Origin: Chryseobacterium lathyri
Lineage (GTDB): Bacteria; Bacteroidota; Bacteroidia; Flavobacteriales; Weeksellaceae
Direction of reading: 5' to 3'
DNA length: 64,000 nt
Assembly (NCBI RefSeq): GCF_003290185.1
Contig: NZ_QNFY01000004.1
Span: 289,168-353,167, forward strand
Made by a program: the position numbers and the translations under genes. The notes below the pieces were generated by a model. It was not told the DNA's origin. It was given only the letters and a program-made list of their open reading frames with translations, and searched no databases. This document shows positions 8,161 through 16,738 of this stretch, piece after piece (within the stretch, counting starts at the first letter, position 1; each line of letters begins with the position of its first letter).

Positions 8161-8970
8161 ATGGGTTTATTCTCTTTCAAAAAAAAGAAACCGCCGGTTA
8201 TCGGCCTTACACTTTCCGGTGGAGGAATGCGTGGAATTGCCCATATCGCAGTACTGAAAGCACTGGAAGAATATAATCTGAGACCGCATATCATTTCAGG
8301 GACCAGCGCCGGCTCTATTGTGGGAGCATTTTATTCCTTCGGAAAATCACCGGATGAGATGATGGATATTGTAAAACAAACAACATTCTTTTCAAGATCT
8401 TATCTGAAACTTTCTAAAAACGGTATTTTCAGCTCAAATTTCATCCTGAAACTTTTTAATGATCATTTTCCTGAGAATGATTTTAAAATCTTAAAAATCC
8501 CTGTTTACGTTACTGCCACGGAAATGACCCACGGAATTGTGGATTTCTTTTCGGAAGGTGAGCTTTTCGGCCCGCTTCTGGCTTCGTCAAGCGTTCCGTT
8601 TATTTTACCTCCTGTGAGAATGGGTGAAAAAATATATGTTGATGGAGGTGTTTTAGACAATCTCCCTATAGAGCCGATCATCGACAAATGTGATTTTTTA
8701 ATTGCTTCTCACGTCAATTCTATAAGTTATGATGAATTAAGGAAAATGAGCCTGATGAAGGAATTTGACCGTATTCTCCATTTAGCCATTGCAAAATCGG
8801 TTTACTCCAAAGCAAAGTCCTGTGACATTTTTTTAGACCCTCCTAAAATGACAAAATTCAGCTTATTCAGTAAGAAAAACCTTGATGTCATGTTTCAGGA
8901 AGTTTACGAGTATACCTGTGAAGAACTCGAAAGCAAGGGATATACTAAAAATTTGAGTACCGAAGTGTAA
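8161..8970 (+). CDS. Patatin-like phospholipase
   Basis: About 269 residues of the patatin family of serine acyl hydrolases acting on phospholipids. The oxyanion loop is LSGGGMRG, the nucleophile Ser49 lies in SGTSAGS and the catalytic Asp161 in VDGGVLDN, so the Ser-Asp dyad is complete. The frame extends 18 codons upstream to a TTG at 8107, but that start sits inside a hairpin, so the ATG at 8161 is preferred. The basic start (FSFKKKKPP) and lack of a signal peptide suggest a cytoplasmic or membrane-associated enzyme without an outer-membrane barrel domain. Confidence 0.88.
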   Translation: MGLFSFKKKKPPVIGLTLSGGGMRGIAHIAVLKALEEYNLRPHIISGTSAGSIVGAFYSFGKSPDEMMDIVKQTTFFSRSYLKLSKNGIFSSNFILKLFNDHFPENDFKILKIPVYVTATEMTHGIVDFFSEGELFGPLLASSSVPFILPPVRMGEKIYVDGGVLDNLPIEPIIDKCDFLIASHVNSISYDELRKMSLMKEFDRILHLAIAKSVYSKAKSCDIFLDPPKMTKFSLFSKKNLDVMFQEVYEYTCEELESKGYTKNLSTEV

Positions 8971-9021
8971 GTGTTTGAATGTATAAGCTTACTGTCTGAA
9001 AATAGTCATGTACTAATTCCT

Positions 9022-10026
9022 TTACAGCTCTTCCTGCTCCAGTCTTTTCTTGAATGTTTCGATGGTATCCGGAAGAGATTCATCAGATTTTCCACCCGCA
9101 GCATTGATGTGTCCGCCACCACTGAAATATTTTCTGGAAAACTGGTTCACATCCACATCATCCTTACTTCTGAAAGAGATCTTGATAAAATCATCGTACA
9201 GGTCTTCCATAAAGAAAGCTGCCATTTTTACTCCTGCAATGCTCAGTCCATAATTGACAAAACCTTCTGTATCTCCTTTCTGGAAACCAAATTCCTTCAG
9301 CTCGTTTCTTGTAAGTGACAGCACAGCTACTTTGCCATCATTCACGACTTCTATCCTTCCCAGCACGAGAGCAAGAAGGTGAAGACGGGAAACTGTGTTG
9401 GTATCCCATGTGTTCGAGGTTATAACGGAAGGATCAGCTCCTTTTTCTATCAGATTGGCAATAATCCTGTGAGTCGTTGCGCTTGTGGAACGAAAACGGA
9501 AACCGCCTGTATCCGTCATGATCCCAGTATAGAGGCATTCTGCAATATCCTGATTGACCAGCCTTTCATCTTCCATTGCTTCAATAAAATGATAAATCAT
9601 CTGTGAGGTGGCTGGAATCACTGTGTCAGAATACACAAAGTCAAAATTTTCCGGTTGCTGGTGATGGTCGATAAGTATTTTTTTAGCTTTAGATTTAATC
9701 AGCCATTCTCCCAATAATCCTATTCTTGAAGGCGAGTTAAAATCAAGACAAAAAATAACATCTGCCCCACTGATCAGATCAGATGCATACTTTCTTTTAT
9801 ACTCCCCGATGACCACCTTTTTGGATTCCGGCATCCATTTCAGAAATTTCGGAAAATCATTGGGAACAATCACTTCTACCGGAATTCCCTTTGCCCCAAG
9901 ATAATGCTTTAATCCCAGACTGGAGCCTATAGCATCGCCATCCGGATTATAATGGGTAAGGATAATTATTTTATTTTCAGGCGTAAGTAATGTGTTGATA
10001 TCTAAAAGTTCTGCTGGTGTAAACAT
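9022..10026 (-). CDS. nrnA: DHH/DHHA1 family phosphoesterase, NrnA-type oligoribonuclease/pAp phosphatase
   Basis: A 334-residue two-domain protein. The DHH domain shows HYNPDGDAIGSSLGL, FCLDFNSPSRIG and ILIDHHQQPENF, the metal-binding signature; the DHHA1 domain ends in FSGGGHINAAGG. Length and motifs match NrnA, which degrades nano-RNAs and dephosphorylates 3'-phosphoadenosine 5'-phosphate; RecJ is much larger. The symbol is assigned by family resemblance. It converges with the patatin gene, without an obvious strong terminator between them, and has a -7 box just upstream of its start. Confidence 0.85.
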   Translation of the reverse strand: MFTPAELLDINTLLTPENKIIILTHYNPDGDAIGSSLGLKHYLGAKGIPVEVIVPNDFPKFLKWMPESKKVVIGEYKRKYASDLISGADVIFCLDFNSPSRIGLLGEWLIKSKAKKILIDHHQQPENFDFVYSDTVIPATSQMIYHFIEAMEDERLVNQDIAECLYTGIMTDTGGFRFRSTSATTHRIIANLIEKGADPSVITSNTWDTNTVSRLHLLALVLGRIEVVNDGKVAVLSLTRNELKEFGFQKGDTEGFVNYGLSIAGVKMAAFFMEDLYDDFIKISFRSKDDVDVNQFSRKYFSGGGHINAAGGKSDESLPDTIETFKKRLEQEEL

Positions 10027-10058
10027 CGTGTGTTTATTTTTCTTTAAATTTGAGTTTT

Positions 10059-10066
10059 CAAAGATA
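10059..10066 (-). promoter_or_regulatory. -7 box of the nrnA gene
   Basis: CAAAGATA on the plus strand, reading TATCTTTG on the minus strand, 32 bases before the ATG at 10026. Confidence 0.5.
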
Positions 10067-10187
10067 GAGCTTTTAAATAAATCAGCTAAATATTATTTCT
10101 TTGCACAAAATTTCGTTTCTTAATGCAGTTTGTCAATATTGGTATAAAAAGCATTGTCAAATAATTTCTAAAAAAAGATAAGTAAAA

Positions 10188-10218
10188 TTTGTAACTTTTA
10201 AAAATTTCTATATCTTTG
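10188..10218 (+). promoter_or_regulatory. Strong promoter of rpmH
   Basis: TTTG at 10188-10191, 19-base spacer, TATCTTTG at 10211-10218: an ideal -33/-7 pair for the Bacteroidetes housekeeping sigma factor, 44 bases before rpmH. Confidence 0.85.
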
Positions 10219-10262
10219 CAACCTGAAAATTAATAGATTAATTACGATTTAAATATATAGTA

Positions 10263-10421
10263 ATGAGTAAAAGAACATTCCAGCCATCAGAAAGAAAGAA
10301 AAGAAACAAACACGGTTTCAGAGAAAGAATGTCTACGCCAAATGGTAGAAGAGTTTTGGCAGCAAGAAGAGCTAAAGGCAGAAAGAGTTTAACTGTTAGT
10401 GCAGCCCGCGCTAAGAGATAA
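10263..10421 (+). CDS. rpmH: 50S ribosomal protein L34
   Basis: A 52-residue, very basic protein with the universal L34 pattern: [19 protein letters not shown], then [19 protein letters not shown]. It belongs to the large ribosomal subunit. The gene has an excellent promoter and a terminator directly after it, so it is transcribed alone. It is not next to rnpA or dnaA, unlike in many other bacteria. Confidence 0.97.
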   Translation: MSKRTFQPSERKKRNKHGFRERMSTPNGRRVLAARRAKGRKSLTVSAARAKR

Positions 10422-10444
10422 TATCTCGAATTATCATATACAAA

Positions 10445-10478
10445 TCATGCTTGAAAAGAAGTTTTTCAGGCATTTTTT
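10445..10478 (+). terminator. Intrinsic terminator after rpmH
   Basis: ATGCTTGAAAA, loop GAAG, TTTTTCAGGCAT followed by TTTTT. Confidence 0.8.
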
Positions 10479-10576
10479 GTTGTTAAAATTTCCTAAAGTT
10501 TAGGGTTTTTAAGCTTCTTTTCTCTATTTTTAAGATCTGAAAAAATATTTTAGAAATAGCACTATAAAATTGAATT

Positions 10577-11287
10577 ATGCCGCATACACATATCTCCGGA
10601 GATAATATTATAAGCTTACAGCACGCAAAAATTGCGCAAAAAAACTTTACTGTTCTTTCTGACGTTAATCTTAACATCAAAAAGGGCAGATTCTGTTACC
10701 TTATCGGAAAAACAGGTTCCGGAAAAAGCTCGCTTCTGAAAACACTTTACGGACACATTCCTTTAGCATCAGGACATGGAGCTGTGGTAGGTTTTGAACT
10801 TGCCAAACTGAGACCATCTGATATTCCTAACCTGAGAAGGAAACTGGGGATTGTATTTCAGGATTTCCAGCTACTTTCTGACAGAACAGTTGAGAAAAAT
10901 CTGAAATTCGTTCTTGAAGCAACAGGATGGAGTGATAAAATAAAAATGGAAGACCGCATCAATGAAGTTCTGGGAAGTGTAAACATGAAAAGCAAAAAGC
11001 ACAAGATGCCGCATGAACTTTCAGGTGGGGAGCAGCAGCGTATCGCTATTGCAAGGGCTTTACTTAATCATCCGGATCTTATCCTTGCCGATGAGCCTAC
11101 AGGAAACCTTGACCCGGAAACATCCAATGAAATCATGACGCTTCTGAAGCAGGTAGCCCTTGAAAACGGAGCCGCAGTAGTAATGGCGACACACGATTAC
11201 CATATGATCCAGAACTTCCCTGGAGAAGCGATCAGGTGTGAAGACGGAAAAGTTTCCGTGTTGGATACTGCAGAATTATTTGAATAA
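10577..11287 (+). CDS. ftsE: FtsE-like ABC transporter ATP-binding protein
   Basis: A 236-residue ABC ATPase. Walker A is GKTGSGKSS (residues 44-52), the Q-loop region FQDFQLLSDRTVEKNL, the signature LSGGEQQRIAIARALL and Walker B LILADEPTGNLD. The LLSDRTVEKN-type Q-loop and the overall length fit FtsE, which with FtsX regulates peptidoglycan hydrolases at division; LolD or MacB-like ATPases are the alternative. No ftsX or other permease gene is adjacent, so the partner is encoded elsewhere. No clear promoter box is visible upstream. Confidence 0.75.
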   Translation: MPHTHISGDNIISLQHAKIAQKNFTVLSDVNLNIKKGRFCYLIGKTGSGKSSLLKTLYGHIPLASGHGAVVGFELAKLRPSDIPNLRRKLGIVFQDFQLLSDRTVEKNLKFVLEATGWSDKIKMEDRINEVLGSVNMKSKKHKMPHELSGGEQQRIAIARALLNHPDLILADEPTGNLDPETSNEIMTLLKQVALENGAAVVMATHDYHMIQNFPGEAIRCEDGKVSVLDTAELFE

Positions 11288-11358
11288 GATATAAGATAAA
11301 GAATTGCAAATTGGAGGTACAGACTGAATATGACCATCTAACTTCTAACCTCTAGTTT
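11288..11358. repeat. Low-complexity intergenic word repeat
   Basis: The gap holds reiterated variants of a short word (CTAACTTCTAACCTCTAG and TTTCTAGCTTCTAC), similar to the repeats at 16739-16830 and 48690-48760. No gene is visible. Confidence 0.4.
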
Positions 11359-12060
11359 CTAGCTTCTACTTTTAAAGACATGAAACTCCTTCGTGAGTTC
11401 AAGATATTGGTCCGAGTATTGTCTCGGACTTTTTTCTATGACAAAATCAGATTCTTCAATAGCTCTTTCTATGAACGAAAATTCCAGAACTAATCTTTTC
11501 GTTTTTGAATTCTCAATCCCTTTAATATTAACTTTTCGTTTTAAGAACAATCGGTTTTCTGATGCTATATCAATAAAAACACTGCCGGCCTCAACAGGAA
11601 TAATAACCGACAAAACACCATGATCAGACAGAAGTTTTTCAGAAACAGAAATAAGCTGCTGGAAATTCAGTTCTACAGTCTGACGTGCTATTTTATCTTT
11701 ATCAGATCCGGATTCTTCAAAATAAGGAGGATTTGAAACAATAAGATCAAATTTATTTTCTGTATGAAAAGTTTTAAGATCCTGATGGATATTTTTCAGC
11801 CTTGAATGAAAAGGAGATTGTTCAAAATTCTTTTTAGTCAGCAGAGCAGCGTCCGCATTGATATCAAGACCCAGAAAAGAAGCGTGATCATTTCTCTGAG
11901 CAAGCATTAACGAAATCAGGCCGGTTCCGGTTCCTATCTCCAAAACTTCCGAAGCATTCTTTACATCAGCCAGAATACCCAGCAAAACACCGTCTGTTCC
12001 TACACGAAAGACCTCTTTCGACTGTTGGATTTCAAAATATTTAAATTTAAAAGGCTTCAC
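11359..12060 (-). CDS. trmN6: tRNA1(Val) (adenine(37)-N6)-methyltransferase
   Basis: A 233-residue class I methyltransferase of the YfiC/TrmN6 family, which methylates N6 of A37 in tRNA1-Val. The SAM motif is VLEIGTGTGLISLMLAQR and the amino-methyltransferase catalytic motif is NPPYFEES. The N-terminal FKFKYFEIQQSKEVFRVGTD is also characteristic. The start is a GTG whose G is the last base of the TAG stop of the upstream kinase gene (TAGTG), so the two are translationally coupled. It is the last gene of the ribE-kinase-trmN6 unit. Confidence 0.88.
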   Translation of the reverse strand: MKPFKFKYFEIQQSKEVFRVGTDGVLLGILADVKNASEVLEIGTGTGLISLMLAQRNDHASFLGLDINADAALLTKKNFEQSPFHSRLKNIHQDLKTFHTENKFDLIVSNPPYFEESGSDKDKIARQTVELNFQQLISVSEKLLSDHGVLSVIIPVEAGSVFIDIASENRLFLKRKVNIKGIENSKTKRLVLEFSFIERAIEESDFVIEKSPRQYSDQYLELTKEFHVFKSRS

Positions 12061-13514
12061 TATAGGTTCGTAGGTAGCGTAATAGTAAATGTAGACCCCT
12101 TCCCTACTTCTGATTTCACTGCAATCTCCCCTTTGTAGTCTTCGATCATTTTTCTTACCATAGAAAGTCCAAGTCCCATACCGCTGTTTTTAGAGGTGAA
12201 ATTAGGCTCAAATATTCTTTCATACATATTTTCAGGAATCCCGATTCCGTTATCCTGTATGGAAATCATTACCCTTCTCTGATGCTGTTCCACATCTACG
12301 TTGATGATCAGCTTACGTTCATCGCTTTGGGCCTGTTTTGCATTGGTTACAAGATTAGTAATGATCCTGGAAAGGTAAATCCTGTCCATATTGATCATAA
12401 TATTACCTTTATTGGAATGCATAAAAATGCTGTCATCATTGAAAACACGCAGAATATCTTCCACTTCAGTATTAAGATTGATGACTTCATTATTTTTTTC
12501 AGGAAGTTTTGCAAATTCTGAGAAAGCTGAGGCAACAGTCGCAATCAGGTCAATCTGATCTACCATCGTCTTGCTCATCTGTTTTACTCTTTCTCTGATA
12601 TTCGGGTCTTCAGGATCAAATTTTCTTTCAAAATTCTGAATGGTAAGCTTCATTGGAGTAAGAGGGTTTTTAACCTCATGAGCTACCTGTTTTGCCATTT
12701 CTCTCCAGGCTTCTTCAGAGGCTTTAAACCGTAGCCTTTCTTTCTGATCCTGGATCTGCAGAATCATTCTGTTATAAGCCCTTGCCAGTGCATTAAGCTC
12801 ATCATTTTTATAGTACCTGATAGGCCGCATTTCATTTTCAAACAATGTAATACGGGTGATCATATCAGAAAATTTAGTAATATTTTTCGCCAGACTGTTG
12901 GACGTTACCCAACTTATCCACACACTGAACAAAATAAGGAAAATATCTACCAGCAGAATATATTTTATATACTGATGAAGGACATCCAGATAGGCGGATT
13001 CATTATGATATAAAGGAATATATACAATTCCTATGGGTTCAAGCTCATTATTTTTTAAAAGGAGATACGATGAAGTACGTCCTGCGTCTTTGGTTTTGTC
13101 ATACCCTTTAATATCAACTCTTGAATCGGTAGCCAGAATTTTATTGACAATATTGAGTGGGATGGTTTTCTGGTCAATAAGGCTTTCATCTTTATTGGAA
13201 AGAAGATAACTTCCTTTCAGATCATAAATCACAATATCATGCTGATTGATATCTGCTATTTCAAAAATCTTATTCCCCAAAACCTGTGGCAGATCCTTGG
13301 TCTCAACAAGGGTGCGGCTCACAGCATAATCCAGATATCTCATCACGGCATTGGTCTTCTCCTGCATGTCGATATTACTCTGCTGCAGGGAATTATTCCT
13401 TAAAACAAAATAGGGAACCAGCGAGGTAGCAACAACACTTAAAAAACATACGAGTAAGAACCCGAAAAACACCCGGTTCCTTAAACTGTATCCTTTATAT
13501 TTACTTATTGGCAT
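12060..13514 (-). CDS. NtrY-like membrane sensor histidine kinase
   Basis: A 484-residue inner-membrane kinase. Two transmembrane helices (about residues 13-34 and 180-200) flank a sensor region of about 140 residues without a recognised domain. A HAMP-like linker follows, then the HisKA motif VAHEVKNPLTPMKL with phospho-acceptor His279, the N box NLVTNAKQA, the G1 box DNGIGIP and the G2 box GMGLGLSM. The long gap before the H box and the AHEVKNPLTP sequence resemble NtrY. No response regulator is in the operon. It lies one base after the ribE stop and overlaps trmN6, an odd setting for a signalling gene. Confidence 0.88.
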   Translation of the reverse strand: MPISKYKGYSLRNRVFFGFLLVCFLSVVATSLVPYFVLRNNSLQQSNIDMQEKTNAVMRYLDYAVSRTLVETKDLPQVLGNKIFEIADINQHDIVIYDLKGSYLLSNKDESLIDQKTIPLNIVNKILATDSRVDIKGYDKTKDAGRTSSYLLLKNNELEPIGIVYIPLYHNESAYLDVLHQYIKYILLVDIFLILFSVWISWVTSNSLAKNITKFSDMITRITLFENEMRPIRYYKNDELNALARAYNRMILQIQDQKERLRFKASEEAWREMAKQVAHEVKNPLTPMKLTIQNFERKFDPEDPNIRERVKQMSKTMVDQIDLIATVASAFSEFAKLPEKNNEVINLNTEVEDILRVFNDDSIFMHSNKGNIMINMDRIYLSRIITNLVTNAKQAQSDERKLIINVDVEQHQRRVMISIQDNGIGIPENMYERIFEPNFTSKNSGMGLGLSMVRKMIEDYKGEIAVKSEVGKGSTFTITLPTNL

Positions 13515-13515
13515 C

Positions 13516-14100
13516 CTACTTTTTAATTAATCTAGCAATATACTTACCAATGATGTCAAATTCTAAATTAACTTTATCTCCGATTTTAAGATGCTGCATA
13601 TTCGTAAACTCCCACGTATATGGAATAATAGCTACAGAAAACTGTGTATCTTCACTTTTTGCTACCGTGAGGCTTATTCCGTTTACCGTAATGGACCCCT
13701 GCGGAACAGTTACAAAACTACCGTTGTCTTCATATTTAATGGTAATAAAATAGCTTCCGTCTTTATTTTCAATTCCTGCTACTTCACCGGTTTTGTCAAC
13801 ATGTCCCTGTACAATATGTCCGTCTAATCTTCCGTCCATCTTCATGCATCGCTCAAGATTTACCACAGTACCCACGTCCCATTTTCCAAGATTGGTCTTT
13901 TCCAGTGTCTCGTTGATTGCCGTTACTACATACTGATCCTCTTTAATCTCAACAACTGTAAGACAGCATCCGTTATGGGCAAGGCTTTGATCTATTTTTA
14001 GCTCGTTCGTAAAAGGGCATGTTAATGTAAAATCTATGTTGCTTCCTTTTTCTTCAATCTTTTCAATAATGCCAACTGCTTCAATAATTCCTGTGAACAT
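13516..14100 (-). CDS. ribE: Riboflavin synthase, alpha chain
   Basis: Converts two molecules of 6,7-dimethyl-8-ribityllumazine into riboflavin and an amino-pyrimidine, the last step of riboflavin synthesis. The 194-residue protein begins with the diagnostic MFTGIIEAVG and has two lumazine-binding repeats: the first with SLAHNGCCLTVV, the second with GSITVNGISLTVA and the bridging GHIVQGHVDKTGEV. No FMN riboswitch is apparent in the short gap to pdxA. It opens a three-gene minus-strand unit with a histidine kinase and trmN6. Confidence 0.95.
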   Translation of the reverse strand: MFTGIIEAVGIIEKIEEKGSNIDFTLTCPFTNELKIDQSLAHNGCCLTVVEIKEDQYVVTAINETLEKTNLGKWDVGTVVNLERCMKMDGRLDGHIVQGHVDKTGEVAGIENKDGSYFITIKYEDNGSFVTVPQGSITVNGISLTVAKSEDTQFSVAIIPYTWEFTNMQHLKIGDKVNLEFDIIGKYIARLIKK

Positions 14101-14112
14101 ATTATTTTTTGC

Positions 14113-14120
14113 TAAATTTG
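14113..14120 (+). promoter_or_regulatory. -7 box of pdxA
   Basis: TAAATTTG, exact -7 match, 28 bases before the pdxA ATG; no clear -33 TTG. Confidence 0.5.
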
Positions 14121-14148
14121 TAAATTATAATCTTCAAAGATAATCAAA

Positions 14149-15240
14149 ATGAGCCCAAAAAACCATAAAGTACGAGTAGGAATTTCAATCGGTGATTTTA
14201 ACGGCATCGGTCCGGAGATCATCATGAAATCCCTGAGTGACAAAACCATTACGGATTTTTTCACTCCGGTGATTTTTGGCTCGGGAAAGTTATTTACCTT
14301 TCAGAAAAATATTTTCAAACTGAATCTGAACTTCAACTACATTAATGAAGCATCGCAGGCTCAGGCAGGAAAACTGAATATGGTGAACCTCACCAAAGAC
14401 AATGTGAATGTAGAACTAGGTGTTCCTACAGAAGAATCTACCAAAATGGCTATTGATTCCCTGGAACTGGCCACCGAAGCTTTAATGAAAGGAGAGATTG
14501 ATGTGCTTGTTACAGCGCCTATCAATAAGGATGAAATGGTAAAAATGGGCTTTAAGCATGCAGGACACACAGGATATTTCGAGGAAAAATTCAGTAAAAA
14601 AGGACTGATGTTCCTGGTTACAGAAGATCTGAAAGTAGCTGTTTCTACCCATCACATCCCCATTGCCAGTGTTGCAGAAAATATTTCCAAAGAAAAAATA
14701 AAAAAACAGATCAGAGCCCTGAACCAAACATTAATAGAAGATTTCTGCATACAAAAACCAAAAATTGCAGTATTGGGGCTAAACCCTCACGCTGGAGACG
14801 GAGGTGTGATCGGAAAAGAAGAGATCGAGATTATAGAGCCAGCAATAAAAGAGCTTTCTGATAATGGAATACTAGCGTTTGGACCTTATCCTGCAGACAG
14901 TTTCTTCCAGCCTAATAAATACAAAAGCTTTGATGCTGTTTTAGCCATGTACCATGATCAGGGACTTGCCCCATTCAAAACATTAGCCTATGAAGAAGGC
15001 GTAAACTATACAGCAGGACTTCCGTTTATCAGGACGTCTCCGGACCACGGAGTGGCCTACGATATTGCAGGAAAAAACATTGCTGATGAGCAGAGTTTTA
15101 CTGAAGCTATTTTCACTGCTATTAAGATTTTTAAGAACAGAAGCGAATATAATGACCTGATGAGCAATCGTATGCAGCCAAGAAAAATGGCTGTTGATAA
15201 CGGAGTAGATGAAGATCTTCCTGATGAAAACGAAGGATAA
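14149..15240 (+). CDS. pdxA: 4-hydroxythreonine-4-phosphate dehydrogenase
   Basis: Oxidises 4-phosphohydroxy-L-threonine for pyridoxal-phosphate synthesis by the DXP-dependent route. The 363-residue protein has the PdxA signatures GDFNGIGPEIIMKSL, TAPINKDEMVKMGF, the metal-binding HAGHTGYFEE, LGLNPHAGDGG and AMYHDQGLAPFK, and the C-terminal TSPDHGVAYDIAG. Metal ligands from the three His-containing motifs are all present. It has its own -7 box and diverges from ribE, another cofactor gene. Confidence 0.95.
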   Translation: MSPKNHKVRVGISIGDFNGIGPEIIMKSLSDKTITDFFTPVIFGSGKLFTFQKNIFKLNLNFNYINEASQAQAGKLNMVNLTKDNVNVELGVPTEESTKMAIDSLELATEALMKGEIDVLVTAPINKDEMVKMGFKHAGHTGYFEEKFSKKGLMFLVTEDLKVAVSTHHIPIASVAENISKEKIKKQIRALNQTLIEDFCIQKPKIAVLGLNPHAGDGGVIGKEEIEIIEPAIKELSDNGILAFGPYPADSFFQPNKYKSFDAVLAMYHDQGLAPFKTLAYEEGVNYTAGLPFIRTSPDHGVAYDIAGKNIADEQSFTEAIFTAIKIFKNRSEYNDLMSNRMQPRKMAVDNGVDEDLPDENEG

Positions 15241-15281
15241 ATTGTTAAAACAAATTTTAAATTAATTTGTTATGTATTTTA

Positions 15282-15312
15282 TTTGTTATTATAAAAAAAT
15301 TGCATATTTTTG
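15282..15312 (+). promoter_or_regulatory. Strong promoter of the DUF177-rpmF unit
   Basis: TTTG at 15282-15285, 19-base spacer, TATTTTTG at 15305-15312. The ATG at 15325 is only 12 bases downstream, so the 5' leader should be extremely short. The box covers the alternative TTG start at 15310. Confidence 0.8.
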
Positions 15313-15324
15313 CACACTCATTTT

Positions 15325-15855
15325 ATGGACAAGTTAAGAAACTATGACGTAAGCTTTTCCGGACTTAAAAACGGGAAGCACGTGTTCAAATTTGAGATAG
15401 ATAAAACGTTCTTTCAATTATTTGACACTGAACAGGAATTTACAAATCCTAAAATAACAGCTGATGTTTTTCTTGAAAAGCATACTACATTTTTAGAATT
15501 TGAGATCAAAGTACATGGAACAGTAGAGCTTATTTGTGATATCACAAATGATGAATTCGACTACCCTATTGAAAACGAGATCGGAATTTTAGTGCATTTT
15601 GGCGAAGAATACGACGACAGCAATGAAGATGTCATTACCATCCCAGCCTCAGATCACGCATTCAATGTGGCACAGCTGATCTATGAAAATGTACAGCTTT
15701 CTATACCGATGAAGAAAATTTCACCGAATGTAAGCGATGAAGATCTGGAAATTCTGAACAGGTTCAGTCCAAAAGATATTGAGGAACCCGAAGAGGAAAA
15801 TCATGAGAGCGATCCCAGATGGGACGCACTGAGAAAATTAAAAGACAATAATTAA
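15325..15855 (+). CDS. DUF177 (YceD-like) protein
   Basis: A 176-residue acidic protein of the DUF177/YceD family, which is almost always encoded just upstream of rpmF and in plants is needed for 23S rRNA accumulation. Visible hallmarks are the central VHGTVELICDITNDEF segment, in which the second strand-Cys pair of many homologues is reduced to one Cys, an acidic stretch, and the C-terminal ESDPRWDALRKLKDNN. It lies 66 bases before rpmF and shares its promoter. Start chosen at the ATG after the promoter rather than the TTG inside it. Confidence 0.85.
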   Translation: MDKLRNYDVSFSGLKNGKHVFKFEIDKTFFQLFDTEQEFTNPKITADVFLEKHTTFLEFEIKVHGTVELICDITNDEFDYPIENEIGILVHFGEEYDDSNEDVITIPASDHAFNVAQLIYENVQLSIPMKKISPNVSDEDLEILNRFSPKDIEEPEEENHESDPRWDALRKLKDNN

Positions 15856-15921
15856 ATAAAATAATTTAAATATGATGAGATGATGAATCTCATCGCTCAT
15901 CAATTAAAAAAGTTATTCAAA

Positions 15922-16125
15922 ATGGCACATCCTAAGAGAAGACAGTCGTCCACAAGAAGAGATAAGAGAAGAACTCATTATAAAGCAGTAGTTCCTCAAT
16001 TAGCGAAAGATGCAACAACTGGTGAACTTCACCTTTACCACAGAGCTCACTGGCATGAAGGGAAACTTTACTACAGAGGTAAAGTAGTATTGGAAAAAGA
16101 AGTAGCAACTACAGAAGAAAACTAA
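15922..16125 (+). CDS. rpmF: 50S ribosomal protein L32
   Basis: A 67-residue large-subunit protein starting [20 protein letters not shown], the standard L32 N-terminus, and continuing with [18 protein letters not shown]. The four zinc-binding cysteines found in some L32 proteins are absent, so this is the Cys-free form. The frame is open 14 codons further upstream but those residues do not belong to L32. It follows the DUF177 gene and is closed by a terminator. Confidence 0.96.
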   Translation: MAHPKRRQSSTRRDKRRTHYKAVVPQLAKDATTGELHLYHRAHWHEGKLYYRGKVVLEKEVATTEEN

Positions 16126-16161
16126 GAGTCGCTTTTCACTGAAAAAGCCTCATTTTAATAC

Positions 16162-16200
16162 AAAAACCGCCCAATTTTGATAAAATTAGGCGGTTTTTTG
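16162..16200 (+). terminator. Intrinsic terminator after rpmF
   Basis: AAAACCGCC and GGCGGTTTT with additional pairing of AATTTT and AAAATT inside, then TTTTT. Confidence 0.85.
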
Positions 16201-16229
16201 TTGTTTTTTGTGTTTTTTTGGTATCTTTG
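16201..16229 (+). promoter_or_regulatory. Promoter of accB-accC
   Basis: TTG at 16201-16203, 18-base spacer, TATCTTTG at 16222-16229, 23 bases before the accB ATG. It begins immediately after the rpmF terminator. Confidence 0.75.
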
Positions 16230-16252
16230 GGACAAAATCAAATATCAAATTT

Positions 16253-16735
16253 ATGGACATTAAAGACATACAAAATCTTATCAAGTTTGTATCTAAAGCT
16301 GAAGTTTCAGAAGTAAAATACAAAACTAAAGATTTCGAAATCACTATTAAAACTCCATTAGCCGGTAGCGATGCGGTTTATGCACAACCAGCAGTTTACC
16401 ATACAGCTCCTCAGGCTGCAGCGGCTCCTGCTCCTGTAGCAGCTCAGGCAGCGGCTCCTGCTGAAAAAGCAGAAGCAGTATCTGATGACAGCAAATATGT
16501 GGCTATCAAATCTCCTATGATCGGTACTTTCTACAGAAAGCCTTCACCAGATAAAGATGTATTTGTAAATGTCGGTGACGAAGTTTCTGCAGGAAAAGTA
16601 GTTTGTGTAATCGAAGCAATGAAGTTATTCAACCAGATCGATTCTGAGATCAGCGGAAAAATCGTGAAGATCCTGGTAGACGATGCTACTCCGGTAGAAT
16701 ACGACCAGCCTTTATTCTTAGTAGATCCATCTTAA
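16253..16735 (+). CDS. accB: Biotin carboxyl carrier protein of acetyl-CoA carboxylase
   Basis: A 160-residue carrier that holds the biotin used by AccC and the AccA/AccD carboxyltransferase in the first step of fatty-acid synthesis. The N-terminus [18 protein letters not shown] is typical of AccB. A flexible Ala/Pro-rich linker (about residues 50-80) leads to the biotinyl domain, with the biotinylated Lys124 in EAMKLF instead of the commoner EAMKM. Start set by the promoter; the frame upstream runs through the -7 box. accC follows 99 bases later. Confidence 0.95.
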   Translation: MDIKDIQNLIKFVSKAEVSEVKYKTKDFEITIKTPLAGSDAVYAQPAVYHTAPQAAAAPAPVAAQAAAPAEKAEAVSDDSKYVAIKSPMIGTFYRKPSPDKDVFVNVGDEVSAGKVVCVIEAMKLFNQIDSEISGKIVKILVDDATPVEYDQPLFLVDPS

Positions 16736-16738
16736 TTT

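Noticed and set aside
8971..9318. 115-codon plus-strand frame after the patatin gene
   Set aside because: Overlaps nrnA on the opposite strand for almost its full length; composition is that of an antisense shadow.
14101..14148. FMN riboswitch upstream of ribE
   Set aside because: The gap between ribE and pdxA is only 48 bases, too short for the conserved RFN element, and its conserved sequences are absent.
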